This document shows positions 1 to 12,055 of a stretch of DNA of 64,000 nucleotides, in pieces (position 1 is the stretch's first letter; each line of letters opens with the position of its first letter). The position numbers and the translations under genes are program-made. The notes beneath the pieces were generated by a model. The model had not been told where the DNA came from and searched no databases. It saw only the letters and a program-made list of their open reading frames with translations. Source of the stretch: Liquidambar formosana (lineage: Eukaryota > Streptophyta > Magnoliopsida > Saxifragales > Altingiaceae); the NCBI GenBank assembly GCA_039720395.1, contig JBBPBK010000067.1, forward strand, positions 62,001-126,000. Direction: 5' to 3'.

Positions 1-1535
1 AACTTTTTAGTTCTTGAAGTGTCGATTTTACAAAACATTGATCCATCCATTAAGATAGTAGTTAGAGTTGTTGAATTTGGTTAGTGGATGGTCATGGGTT
101 AGGAAGACTGCTTGGCTTAATCATCTTTGTTCAAGCTTGAAAATATAATTTTGACTCAACTCAAGAAACCAAGTGGCATGAGATCCGCCAAAAGAAGAGA
201 AAAAAAATAAAATTAGGAAACACAAAATGAAAAACGAAAAACAAAAGGAAATCCAAGTAAATAGCAGGAAGAAAAGTTCTTCTCTTTTTGGATAGTGCTA
301 TAAATATGCATCATCTCACGAAATTTAATGATATGGTGCTTAGGATAGTTCTAGCATGATAAATTGTCTATCGCAACCAACTCATGATAGCATGTCATAC
401 AATAATTTTTTTTATAGTACTTCTCATTAAAAAAAAAAAATAATAAAACCATCTAACTTACATGACCTCAATTTAATTTTTTTTGTCCGACCCTCTACTC
501 AATGTCCCAAAATTGAAGTGTTTCTTAATGCCCCACAACCCATATCTAATTTCCAATGATTGAATAGTAAATGGCCTTTATTTCTTGGGGTTAAAAAACA
601 GAAGATTATAAGTTGTTCCATATATTTATCCTAGGTCCCTAGGTTCCATTGAGCTAGCGTTGTAGACTTAGCTGCATCTAACCTGGTCACCACATAAAAT
701 ATTAACCTAACAAGTGTTATTGTTATCATCATTTTTCTCATTTGTCATAGTTTTCTTTTTTCTTTTTTCTTTGAAGACAGTTGAAATTGTATGGCTAAAG
801 TATAGTGCAAAAATTAGAAAGTGGGATTGAACTTTAGCTTTAAGGGGTCGCTTCTACTCTGGGTTAATCAAAATTTCAAGTTATGGCCCACTTTTGGGCC
901 GGGGTTATCTGAAACCACAAGAAGACACTCTGGAGCACTCAAAAATCGTTGTTTACATTTTTCTCCCCTTTACTTTTCTCTTTACGGTCTCATTTCAAAT
1001 AAGCCAACTTGGTGAGTCCATGAACAAAATGTTGAAAAATGGCCCATAATTTCATAAACTACAAATCATGAAATAACGGTTTAAGGAAAAAGGAAGAAAA
1101 GGGCAAAAAGATCATGATATCAGTGATGACGTTTTTTTTTTATTTTGTTTTTTAAAGGGAAACTATTGAACAAAGATCTTCTGCCTCTTTTCTTGTGTCC
1201 CTATTCCATCATCTCTTCTTGACATAATTGAACCATGTTAACATTATAAAAATTACATCGGGACCTATAAGATAATGGATCTTGCTTAGTGTGTCTTGTT
1301 TCTAAACGATTAACTAATTAAAAATTACATCGGGACCTATGATGCAGTTGGCAGATGTGGGCAGACATTGTATCATGCATCTTTGTACTTTATTCTTTGG
1401 TTGCTCTCTTTTTGTCGAAACTTCAACCTGAATTTTTTTGTCTCCCAAAATGGTCAATTCTCTCTTTGAAAATGTTAAATAGTATTATTGTTTAGGTGCT
1501 GATACATGTGTGATCAATTTCACTACAATTAACAG
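1..1535. other. AT-rich non-coding DNA
   Basis: No coding exon, RNA gene or transposon terminus is recognised. A phrase beginning AATTACATCGGGACCTAT occurs twice about 70 bp apart (near 1250 and 1322), a small local duplication. The last part probably represents intron sequence in front of the captured exon at 1536. Confidence 0.6.
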
Positions 1536-1678
1536 GTCATGTTTTCACAAGGGTTGGTCCAATTGCTATATCTGCAACAAAGAAGGTGAAATGCGTGTAT
1601 GCTAATGATTTGAACCCTTTTGCGGTTGAATATCTGGAAAGAAATAGTGTTCTCAACAAACTCGAGGGGAAGATTGAG
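1536..1678 (+). pseudogene. Isolated exon resembling TRM5-type tRNA (guanine37-N1)-methyltransferase
   Basis: One open stretch of about 47 codons lies between an AG acceptor (1534-1535) and a GT donor (1679-1680). The translation contains GPIAISATKKV, VYANDLNPFAVEYL and ERNSVLNKLE, which match the S-adenosylmethionine-binding region of plant Trm5/Met-10+ enzymes. These methylate G37 of tRNAs. The AdoMet loop I expect as DVFAGVGP reads HVFTRVGP here, with the acidic residue and one glycine lost, so an active enzyme is unlikely. No neighbouring exon of such a gene is visible on either side. Because the exon appears to lie inside the CACTA element, I infer a host-gene fragment captured by the transposon. 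The alternative is a remnant of a genuine host gene if the CACTA left end lies between this exon and 2682. Confidence 0.7.
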
Positions 1679-2681
1679 GTATAACTTCAGCCTGTCTCGT
1701 GTTAGTTTATTGTCTTTATTTTTTTATTTGGTTACTGAATATATGAATAACAAAAAATTCTGAATTCTTTAATTTATTTTATTATCGCTACCTTTTTTTT
1801 ATACAAAAATTTTGTTGTGCTTGAATGATAGAAGATGGCTTGACATAATTCTTTTCAAAATATTAAGTTTTTTATGACATGAAAAGCTGTACTTGTTGGG
1901 TTGTTTGGCATTAGATCCTTGTAAAATGATGGGCATGAAAAAAATTATGGGCATGAAAAAAAATTAAAAACTTTCTCTGACATGAACCTGTTTGAAGATT
2001 TTTTAGTAGTTGAACTTTTGAATTGCTTTGAATTTTATCTTTAGATTGATCATACTAATAAGGATGAACTTGAACTCTTGTGTGCTTCATATGAAACTAT
2101 CTAGCACATTATCAGTCATTGCAAGTCAACCAATTTCATTGTTTTGATTCCCTGGTGTGCTTCATATCGGACAATCTAACACATTAGCAACCATTTAGCC
2201 ATTAAACAACCTCCCAAATAAAACCAGTACCGTTTCTTTAATTTTGTACGTCCCTCAAACAAGTAGACATTTCTAACTCATACGTAGCTCCTTAAACAAA
2301 ATAGAGAAATAAATAAATACATCTCAATGACAGATTTGAAGCATACATAGAATTAAGTTTGATATTAATTATAGCAGCAATATTTTTTTTTTGATCAAGT
2401 AATGTATATTCAAAATTTCTTAAGCATGGTTATTCACTAATGATTGGTTTGTGTGGATGCTGGGTTGACGTAGGAAGTAGCTAGCTAGTGGGCCACTAGT
2501 GACTAGTCAGAATGGATAAAGAATGGGTGCATCTTCCAAGGTTTTATTTATTTTTATTTGCTGATGTACTTTAAAAATTATACATATATTATATACAAAT
2601 TTGATTAGTTTAGTGAAATGTTGAGTTTTAATTTGTAGAACGTCGATAGAATATAAAGCTGGAGCACGAAAGTTTGCCGAT
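1679..2681. other. Non-coding upstream region of the transposase gene
   Basis: AT-rich sequence with no recognised exon. It would contain the promoter of the transposase gene that starts at 2682. No convincing TATA box can be singled out among the many AT-rich stretches. Confidence 0.5.
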
Positions 2682-5600
2682 ATGGCTCAAGAGAATGCAG
2701 GGAATCCAAAAAAGATTGTATGCCCTTGTGAGCGATGTAAAAACCTACGTCGCCAACATTATGACATGGTGTTCGAGCACTTGGTCATACATGGGTTTCA
2801 TTCTACATACACTACTTGGGTCCTTCATGGAGAATGTCCAAGTGCATCCTTTCCACAAAAAGATGTTGAAGATGTTGAAGATGTTGAAATGCCAGATACA
2901 TATAGGATGTATAAAGATGTTTGGATGCAAGATGAGGATGTCTTAAAAACTACACATGAGGGAAGTGAGTCGGAGTTCACACATGTGTTGGAAGATGCTG
3001 AAACTCCTTTGTACCCAGGTTGTACAAAGTACACAAGGTTGTCAGCAACTGTAGTGTTATACAAGCACAAAGCTGTAAATGGTCTATCTGACAAGAGTTT
3101 TAACGAACTTCTTGAGATCATTTGTGACATGCTTCCTCAAGATAATGCACTTCCTGATTCTTTATATTCAACAAAAAAGTTACTCAAGGCATTTGATCTA
3201 GGGTACGAGAAGATACATGCTTGCGTGAACGATTGTTGTTTATTTAGAAAAGATAAAGAGCTTATGGAAACATGTCCGAAATGTAGTTCTTCGCGATGGA
3301 AGACAAATCTATGCACTAACAAGATTCAGAAAGGAGTTCCTGCGAAGGTGTTGCGTTATTTCCTAATCATTCCAAGACTTAGGAGGATGTTTATGTCCTC
3401 TGAAAAGGCAGAGCAATTAACTTGGCATTATACTCACAAAAGTTTAGATGGTAAGATGCGCCATCCAGTTGATTCATTGGCATGGGATACAATTGATCAA
3501 GAATGGCCTTGTTTCGCATCAGATTCACGAAATATCAGGCTTGGTCTTGCAGCGGATGGGTTTAATCCCTTTGCAGATCTTAGCTCTAGATATAGTTGCT
3601 GGCCAGTTATCTTGGTTACTTATAACCTCCCCCCATGGCTATGTATGGTGAAGGAAAACCTTATGTTGACATTACTAATTCCCGGGCTAAAGCAACCAGG
3701 GAATGACATTGATGTTTATTTGGAGCCCCTTATAGATGATTTGAAAGAGCTATGGAATAATGGGGTAGAGGTTTATGATGCATTTAGTAAATCCATTTTC
3801 AATCTGAAGGCTATTCTGATGTGGACAATAAATGATTTTCCAGCTTATGGAAACTTAGCTGGATGTGCCACAAAGGGGAAACTAGCTTGTCCAATGTGTA
3901 GTACCAACACATCATCAAAATGGTTGAAATGGAGTTGTAAGCATGTATACCAGGACCATAGGCGATTTATTGCACCTAATCATCCGTTTCGGAAGAAAAA
4001 AAGTTGGTTTGATGGAAATCATGAATTTCGAGGGAAGCCTAAACGGTTATCTGGTTTAGAAGTTTTAAGTGCAGTAAAAGATATTCAAAATGATTGGGGA
4101 AAGAAGAAGAAAGATGTTGAAATTGAGTTTGGAAAGCCGAAAAAGACCAAAAAGAAGAGAAAGAAGGTACAAAAGAAACAAAAAGATACCAGCCAACCAT
4201 GGAAGAAGAAGTCTACATTTTTTGACTTACCATATTGGGATGTAAGTTATTTTTCTGGATTAAATGTATTTCTTTCCCTTTTTTTTTTAGTAGATCTAAT
4301 AAGTGTTATTTTTAAATGTAACATATCTTTTTTTATTGATGTTCTAGGTATTACTTTTGCGTCATAACTTGGACGTGATGCACATTGAGAAGAACATTTG
4401 TGAGAGCATTGTTGGTACACTTTTGCATGTGAAGAAAAAATCAAAGGATGGGCTTAATTCATGTAGAGATTTAGAAGAAATGTCCATTAGGCGTGAATTG
4501 CATGCAGAGCCTAAAGGAAATAATAAATATTACTTACCACCTGCACCACATATGCTATCAAAGATAGAAAAGAAAATTTTTTGTTATAGGCTATGGTCTT
4601 TAAAGTTACCTGATGGTTATAGCTCTAATATCGGGAATTGCATTTTATTAGAAGAGTGCAAGATACTAGGCCTCAAGTCCCATGATTGTCACGTTCTAAT
4701 GCAGCAATTGTTACCAGTAGCATTGAGAGGACTTTTGCCTAAGGGACCAAGGAATGCAATATTTCGATTATGTGCATTTTTCAATGAAATTTGTCAAAGA
4801 GTTATTGATAGGAACAGATTGGAATCACTTGAAGATGAAGTTGCTGAAACTTTGTGCATGTTTGAAAGGTTCTTCCCTCCGTCTTTCTTTGATATTATGG
4901 TTCACTTGTCTATCCACTTGGGACAAGAAGCTCGTTTCTGTGGACCAGTACAATATCGATGGATGTACCCATTCGAGAGGTGGTCTACTAACTTCTTAAT
5001 TTCATATTTATATTTTTATTGATGTTTATGTTAGCCTATTTTGTTAACACTTAAACAATTAACGTTAGTATTTTCATGTCATTTCATGTGTAATGATTTA
5101 GATTTATGAAGGTACTCAAGGGTTATGTTAGGAATCGTGCACGACCTGAAGGATGCATTGCAGAATGTTATCTAGCTGAAGAATGCATGCGGTTTTGTAG
5201 TGGATATATGAAACAAGCAGCTGAAATAGGCACTCATCATAATCGTAATGAAGATTTTGAGAATGAAACAATACTAGAAGGCCATCCAATTTCTAAGGGG
5301 CATGAGATAGTCATGAATGATGATATGTTACAAAGGGCTCATCTTTACGTATTGCGAAATAGTGCAGAAGTTGAACCATATATAGAGTAAGCATAACAAA
5401 AATATTATTTTTTGTTAGATTGTAATTATAGACATTGTACAATTGTCTTACTTTTTTTTCTTTTCAATTTCAATATATTAGAATGCATTTGGAGGAGCTG
5501 AAACGCTTGAACAAGAATCTATCAAAGAATGAATCCCTTGCACAGAAGATACATACTGATACTTTTTGTCAATGGTTAGCAACAAAGGTCGAGATGGCTG

Positions 5601-6166
5601 GAAGTGATGTGTCGAATACATTGGAGTGGCTTTCACGTGGGCCTAGAAAGCATGTAATGTCATATTCGGGATATATTATCAATGGCCATCGATTTCACAC
5701 AAGTGATGTTGAGAAGTCTACACAAAACAGTGGTGTTTCACTTGAGGCAGAAACTATTTGTCGATCCAGTGCAAGAGACACTGCACAAGTTGTTGAAAAA
5801 ATATGTTACTATGGAATTATAAGGGACATTATTTTGTTAGACTATTACAAATTTCGCGTCCCTATTTTCAAATGTGATTGGGCCAACATTGGAAATGGTG
5901 TTAAATTCGAAGATGGATTGTTGATGGTTAAAATCCTCAAAGGACAAAGTCAATTTGAAAGAGATCCATTTATTCTAGCATCACAGGCAAAGCAAGTGTT
6001 TTATTCTATGGATAGTGATTCATCGAATTGGTATGTTGTATTAAAAGCACCACCAAGAGGTTTTCATGAGTTGGAGGTATATGATGAGAAGGCTTATGTG
6101 CCATCCACACCAGTAAAGTATTTGGACAAGACCTGCAAAATGATGATGAAGATGAACACTATGTAA
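2682..6166 (+). CDS. TNP2/TnpD-type CACTA transposase, four exons
   Basis: The transposase of the CACTA element, which binds the ends and catalyses excision and integration. Exons read 2682-4241, 4348-4979, 5102-5386 and 5482-6166, all with GT-AG introns, and join into one frame of about 1053 codons. In order it shows the transposase-associated N-terminal domain (CPCERCKNLRRQHYDMVFEHL), the Transposase_21 core (DSRNIRLGLAADGFNPF, then WPVILVTYNLPPWLCM), a lysine-rich stretch at about residues 470-505 that could be a nuclear signal, a DUF4218 region (LRHNLDVMHIEKNICES to RARPEGCIAECYLAEECM) and a DUF4216 region (FKCDWANIGNGVKFEDGL). Length and domain order are as in plant TNP2 proteins. No stop lies inside. 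The last 14 or so codons look out of frame: from about 6125 a different frame gives an acidic tail ending at a stop near 6206, so a late one-base indel is possible. Confidence 0.88.
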
Positions 6167-6232
6167 GGAGGGATTGTGAGGGCATAGAAGAAGAAGATGT
6201 TGAATAAGTTGATGATGAAGATAAATGAATAT

Positions 6233-6422
6233 TTTTGTTGGTTGTAGCATGGTAGTTTCTTGTTTCATATATTTTGACATTCCATTAAGATTTCAAAACA
6301 GGGTTTGGAATTGTAAGTAATGTTTGTTGGTTGTAGCATGGTATTTTGACACTATGTAAGTAATGTTTGTTGGTTGTAGCATGGTAGTTTCTTGTTTCAT
6401 TAAGATTTCTCAGTAAGTAATG
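6233..6422 (+). repeat. Threefold short repeat after the transposase gene
   Basis: The phrase TTTGTTGGTTGTAGCATGGT occurs three times (near 6236, 6325 and 6365), each followed by variants of AGTTTCTTGTTTCAT. It lies in the 3' untranslated region of the transposase gene and has no evident coding role. Confidence 0.7.
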
Positions 6423-6651
6423 TTTCTTTAATTGTCTATCTTTAATGTTTATGGTTGTTGCTGCATCCACCAAAATTAAGATAATCCAGTTTTGGAAAAC
6501 TCTTATAAAAGTTAATGGATAGAAGATTCAAATATTTAGTGCTCTTTTATGTAATGATTTGATTAATGTTTCTATCGCATATCTACAACTCTAATTATGT
6601 TTTTCTTTTTCTTTTTATTTTTTTCTGTCAATTTCAGGTAGCTAGAGCAAG

Positions 6652-9124
6652 ATGTCAAGTAAACGCAATATATCCGAGTCTGGTGAAGTAAGATTTATTT
6701 TAAAATTTTAGTTACATATAATGTTATAAAAATGGGAAATACAATTTATAACTTATTGACTTTTGGTATTGTTGTTGTTTTTCATATAATTTGTCAAAGA
6801 GCTCAAAAAATGCTGAAAAACGTGCCAAAAAGCAAAATACAGCTGCTGTTACTGCCTCTATGGAGGAGAGAAGTAATGCAAGAGTTAGAATTTCTGATGA
6901 AGGGTCAAATTCTCCTCCCACCATAACACCCAATACGGAAGCAAATCCCAATGATAGTGAAGACCCACCAAAGAAAACAAGGGGGCCATCAAAGTTGAGA
7001 CTCAATGACAAAGGAAAGGAACATCGTGTTGATGTTGAGTTTAATGAGAGGTCTCAGCCAATTGGTAAAAATTCTATTAAATTGTCTTCCTATCTTGGGA
7101 GCTTAGTGAGAGAGAATATCCCAGTGACACAACAAATGAGTAAGCTTCCAGAAAAAAAGAAAAATGCATTATGGGAATTAGTGCAGGTATTTTATAGTTA
7201 TTTAATAAATTGTTTACAAAATTATTCTTGTTTTCATTTTTAGTGACTGGGTTTTTTGATATGATAATGCAGCAAAATTTCAATCTTGATGATAGCCATA
7301 AGAAAAGCATATTTCAAAGAATGGGAAAACATTTAAGAGATCACAAATCTGTCTTAACAAGATCAATAAAACAAATGGCTGCAAAAGGTGATGTGAATAG
7401 CCTTTCAAATGCCCAGCTTGATGATGTAACAGATGATCAATGGAAAGAATTCTTGGAGCAACGATTGTCACCTGAATTCCTAGTAAGTAGTTTGTTAGTA
7501 TGTTTTGGGTTTTAAGTAATTTGATAATTTAAGTATGCTTGCTACAAAACATGTTATATAGTATTATGAAATTGCACTTATTTTACAGGCAAAGAGCAAA
7601 ATTTTTCAAGAAATGAGAAAACTCCAAAAACTCCCACACACAACGAGCCGAAAGGGATACGCTCGATTGGAAGATGATATGGTAAGAAGTAAATATGTTA
7701 AGTTTATTTATATTTTGTAATTTAAGAGTTTAAATAATCTTATCTTCTTCCTGACTTTTGAATATCCTTTTTCAAATTTAGAGAAGGGAGAGTGATGCAC
7801 CTGATGAGTTGAGTCGTGTTGATGTGTGGATACGCGGGCATTTGAAGGGAGGTAAACAGCCTATCACTGAAGCTGTTGCAGAAGTTATGGTAACATATTC
7901 TTCCTACATTTATTTTTACACTTACAATGTACATTTTTATCACTTTTTGTTTTGTTTTATTTTGTTTTGTTTGTTTTTTTTTTTTTTTTTAATAACAAAT
8001 AATGTGTATGTTCTTCCAGGAAAAGATGAAGGAATATCCTAGACAGCCTATAGGCAATGTAAGAAATGATGCTCTTGCACATGTCCTTGGTCCCGATCCT
8101 TGAGGCCAAGCACGAGGGCTTGGACATGGGACATCAATTTCTAAAATAGAAGGACAAGCAAGACAAAACAGTACAATAAGAAACTTGCAAACTGGTTTAC
8201 TCAATGTCAACCGAGAGATGGATGAAATGAAAAAACTAGTTTCTCAATTACTCATGAGAGATGAGGTTAGTGGTTTTAAGAATAACTTTAGTACCATTTA
8301 TCTTCTTAAATTTTATACTATTTGATTTCATGACGTGTAATGTTTATAGGGTCGGAGTGGAGGCGATGGAGATAGAATACATACTCCTATGCAGTCAGCT
8401 TCTATTCGGCATGAGGTAAATGTGTATAAACTATGATTGGATATCGATATGTGATTTATTTTAATAGCTTCTTATCCATCAATTCTTATTAATTAAGTTC
8501 TTTTCATCTTTCTCCATTACCTTTGTATTCAAACCCACACTTTTAAGTCAATTAAGCCCAATGGCATATTTTGAAGTTCTCTATTGAATATATGTAGTTT
8601 TAGTGCATGTGCAATGCTTTGTATACCATTGGTACATATTAATTCAAATAATATAAGTATAATGCATGTTTATAGGTTCGGAGTGGAAGTGATGAAGAAA
8701 GGACGCATACTCCTGTGCATACAGCTTCTACTCAGCAGGTAAATATGTATAAACTGTGGTTGGCTATAAAATTTTGTTTTCTCATGTACATTTGTTCCTA
8801 AAAACCCCTTATTTTTATGGTTATGCATGGCAGAGTGCTAGCATGGGCATACAAAGTGGTAAAATTTTGGAGAATACCAAATGCAAACTATTACATTGGA
8901 TGGGGACAGATATAGTGGTAGTTGCAGAATCTAGGATTGCATCAACTGATCCCAAATCGAATGTGCATCACATGCCTCTTGGCCTCGGATTTTTCAAAGT
9001 TTGGGTTGATCGGGTAATACACAATGTAACCTTATTTCGCCCTACAAGTGATATGTCTTGTCTTAATGAGGCAAAAGGAAGTACAACGGCCTGGCCAACA
9101 CAATTTATCCAATTTGATGGTTAA
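6652..9124 (+). pseudogene. Second CACTA gene: Ptta/En-Spm (Transposase_24-like) protein with DUF8039-like C-terminus
   Basis: Nine exons can be placed with GT-AG borders: 6652-6687, 6800-7186, 7273-7482, 7589-7681, 7782-7889, 8020-8265, 8350-8415, 8676-8738 and 8834-9124. All but the stop noted below stay in one frame. The middle (VDVWIRGHLKGGKQPITEAV, then NVRNDALAHVLGPDP) is typical of the plant Ptta/En/Spm family, the presumed second, DNA-binding transposition protein. The last exon (CKLLHWMGTDIVVVAESRIA, then HHMPLGLGFFKVWVD) looks like a DUF8039 domain. A TGA at 8101-8103 interrupts exon 6. The frame stays conserved after it, and CGA to TGA would be a single transition. Exons 7 and 8 look like duplicates of each other. 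The product is probably not made in full unless the stop is bypassed. Confidence 0.8.
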
Positions 9125-11484
9125 GGAAGTACAGGTATATATATCTTTGCTCAGTTTCTTACTTAAGTTAGCTGATATATATATAAATTATATATTAAGA
9201 ATTTTGCAATTACAAAACTAGCTCAACTTTATAATACTTGTTAGGATATTCTATATTAGTCAGAGATTATTTTACTGAGTAATAAATTTTGATGTTTATG
9301 CCATTGGGATCGTTGGAGGATCATTTACATGGTTAGATTGCTTCCCTTTTATGTGTTTCTATGATTTCATATCCATATCTGTATCCATGCTTTGTAGGAT
9401 AAGAGTATATAGTTGGGTCCTCATGTTTAGGGAGTTGCCTTGCCTGACACCCTGTGTTGGTGTCAAAATATGTCATATGTGTCTGTATCCACAGAAGATA
9501 GTATAGAACTACTACTTCCAGTCAAGATTTGAGCATATAGCAATTGTAGCACATTGGTTTTAAACCAGGAAAAGCAGGTTAAAATGCTGCCAAGAAAGAA
9601 AAAAAAAAAAATCAAATTCACCTGTTAACTTTGGTTGACAGGTCAGACATGCTTAAAGTTGTGTTGTAGATGCTTTTCCTATTCTCAAGGATGTGACTTG
9701 AATCTTGCAGGTCGGAATATTCATGCACAGCACTTCGCCCTTTCACTTTACCTTGCCTTCCTCATATCAGCATCTTGTTTATCCAGGTAGGTCCGTCCTT
9801 TGTTGCAACCTCAATTCAAGATCCTCACTATTGGATGACTCCAGTTGATTCAGAAATTACTTGCTTATTTTATTGTCTTATTATAAAAAATTATAAATAA
9901 AAACAAAAATTGCTTACTGTTGTGAAGTAAGTGACTTTTAAAGCACTTTGTAATCTTTCAATATGTTGGATGCAAATCCTTTGCTTACTGTTGTGTTAGA
10001 GGTCCTATATTCATATATATATTTTAAATTGTATTCTTCACCAAGGTTGGCCTTTGCCCTCATAGCTCTATCTTCCCCATCTAAGGGTGGGAGAGCATCC
10101 TATATCTTCATAGGTGTACACATTTGTGATTTGTATTTTTTTTACTGTGTGCATGAATTTTCTTTTGTTACTCTATTTGGAGAGAATCCTAGGTTGAACT
10201 TGAGGAATATAAAACTGAACTTGAAAAGTGTGTTTGAAATTTTATGGAGAGTTCTAGATCTCCGGAAGGAGAATGTGCCTTATGATGCCATATTGAAAAA
10301 CGATAGTGAGGTTTATTGTGGCCCTTAAAAGTTTTAAAGATGCTAACCAAGTAATCAAATGAGTATGCATCTTGAAAGCTTTCAAGATGTTAAAAAGCAC
10401 TGAATTGGATTGGAAAGGATAAGTTATGCTAGCTTGATTCAATCGGGGTTTGGGCAGGTTCAAGAGTCCACAATATATCTAATATGCTGCATTTTTTATC
10501 ATATGGAATTTGTAGTCTCTTGAAGCTTTCTTCATGTTTAGAACTAATTACTCGATAGCACTGTGAAACCAGTTTAGTGTTTAGTGTTTACTTTGGAAGT
10601 GCTATAGCTGTGCGTTCTCTGCTTAACATGTCTTCATGATTTAGAGGCTCTTCAGTTTCTATCTACTCAATATTCGTCATCTGAATATATCTCATGAAAG
10701 TAAGCTACCTTACCTCACTATTTAGTAAAGCTCCATGCATCAGCAGTAGAGTATAAACACTTGCTTATCTTTCATTTATACTCTTATCTTTCATTTGCTT
10801 CAAGTTTCATTTGCTTGCTACACAATTACTATTGGTTGCTCAAGTATTGGCTATTCTAGGTCCAATCATGCACCCTGGCCTTTTTACCTTAGCATTATTT
10901 CTTTGTAGTTTGGTTAGCTTTGGCATTTTTTTAATGCATTCTTACTTACAACGTAGCTTTTTCTACATTTTGAAATTACCTATATATGTTATTGCATAAC
11001 TTAGAATTTCTCCAAATTTAGGTTTGCTCAATTGTTATCTTTATCTACCAATATTTCTTACCACTAATAATAAATTATATTGTTTTCTATTTCAGGGACA
11101 TTAGGTTGAGGAGGCATCTTAGCAACTCTTCTAGTTTTTGAGATTCATGAGGAGGCTAGCTAGCTATTTTAGGCCAAGGAGACAGCAGCATTGCAAACCC
11201 ATTCTCTCTTTTTGATCTTTATTTTGACATTCCTATAAATTTTGTTAGTCTAGTTTAGAAACAATATATGTACTTTAACTTGATGAATGGATGAATGTTT
11301 TTTGAATTGGGTTCAATGTAATTATTCAAATTATAGATGATGTTAATTGTACATTATTAATGCAAATAGGTAAAAATGATTTCAATGAATGATTTTTTTA
11401 TGCGTTGGGCAATGATAGACATGGCATTTGAAAAGTAAAGCAGGAAATAGGATACCCAAAGTAGGCTATAAAAAAAAATGATTA
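9125..11484. other. Non-coding 3' part of the CACTA element
   Basis: AT-rich sequence between the second transposase gene and the subterminal repeats. Short open stretches exist but none shows a recognisable domain. No nested element with clear termini was found. Confidence 0.55.
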
Positions 11485-12028
11485 AAATCCACGACATGCA
11501 ATGCATGTCGTAAATACATTATACATGACGTGCAAAGCATGTCGTGGAAAGTTTTTTAGCTCAAATGCCATTCTATTCACGACGTGCAATGTACGTCGTG
11601 AATGCATATGCTTATTACGACGCACAGGTTGTACGTCGTGAATGCATCTATTACGACGGGTAAAGCATGTCGTGGAAATTTTTTGAGCTCAAATGCTATT
11701 CTATTCACGACGTGTAATGTATGTCGTGAATGTATATACTTATTACGACGTGCAGGTTGTACGTCGTGAATGCATCTATTACGACGTGCCTTGCATGTCG
11801 TTAATGTATCTATTACGACATACAACTTGCATGTCGTGAATGTGTACACTTATTACGACGTGCAATGTACGTCGTGAATGTATCTATTACGACGTGCAAG
11901 GCACGTCGTTAATGTATCTATTACGACGCGCAACGCACGTCGTTAAAAAGTCTCTACTTTCCATGGCATGGCCCTACACGACATGCGGATGTGCGTCGTG
12001 AAAACTCATTCACGACGTGTTTCGCACG
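11485..12028. repeat. CACTA 3' subterminal dyad array
   Basis: About fourteen imperfect copies of a dyad of the type ACGACGTGCAATGTACGTCGT, starting near 11491, 11526, 11578, 11618, 11652, 11707, 11745, 11780, 11814, 11854, 11887, 11922, 11976 and 12010. Each is separated by AT-rich linkers such as GAATGTATCTATT. Spacing is mostly 33-40 bp. In CACTA elements, repeated motifs near the ends are the binding sites of the TnpA-type transposition protein, and I infer that role here. Variation in one arm is often matched in the other (GACGTGC with GCACGTC, GACATGC with GCATGTC). Confidence 0.85.
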
Positions 12029-12055
12029 TCGTGAAAAGTGGTTTTTCTTGTAGTG
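12029..12055. repeat. CACTA 3' terminal inverted repeat
   Basis: The last bases, read on the minus strand, begin CACTACAAGAAAAACCAC and run straight into a subterminal dyad. CACTA elements make 3-bp target duplications. The three bases after the end are ATG (12056-12058), but the left copy is outside the window and cannot be compared. Confidence 0.85.

Larger units (their letters stand above)
1..12055 (+). mobile_element. CACTA (En/Spm-like) DNA transposon, 5' end outside window
   Basis: The right end is clear: bases 12042-12055 read outward as the complement of the classic CACTA terminus CACTACAAGAAAAA. They are preceded by a dense block of subterminal dyads. Immediately to the right, at 12056, the reading frame of a PMD gene resumes in mid-exon, so the transposon interrupts that gene. 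Two transposase genes (2682-6166 and 6652-9124) run toward this end, the usual order for the superfamily. No matching left terminus or subterminal dyad is visible in 1-2681, and the missing first part of the interrupted PMD gene is not there either. I infer that the element continues to the left of the window and is longer than 12 kb, or that its left end is rearranged. Confidence 0.85.

Noticed and set aside
1521..1535. CACTACAATT as the CACTA left terminus
   Set aside because: It lacks the CACTACAAGAAAAA continuation of the 3' end and no subterminal dyads follow; it is directly in front of the Trm5-like exon as ordinary intron end sequence.
11485..12055. CRISPR-like array
   Set aside because: Regular dyads with short linkers, but in a plant CACTA subterminal region, with no identical direct repeats or unique spacers of constant length and no cas genes.
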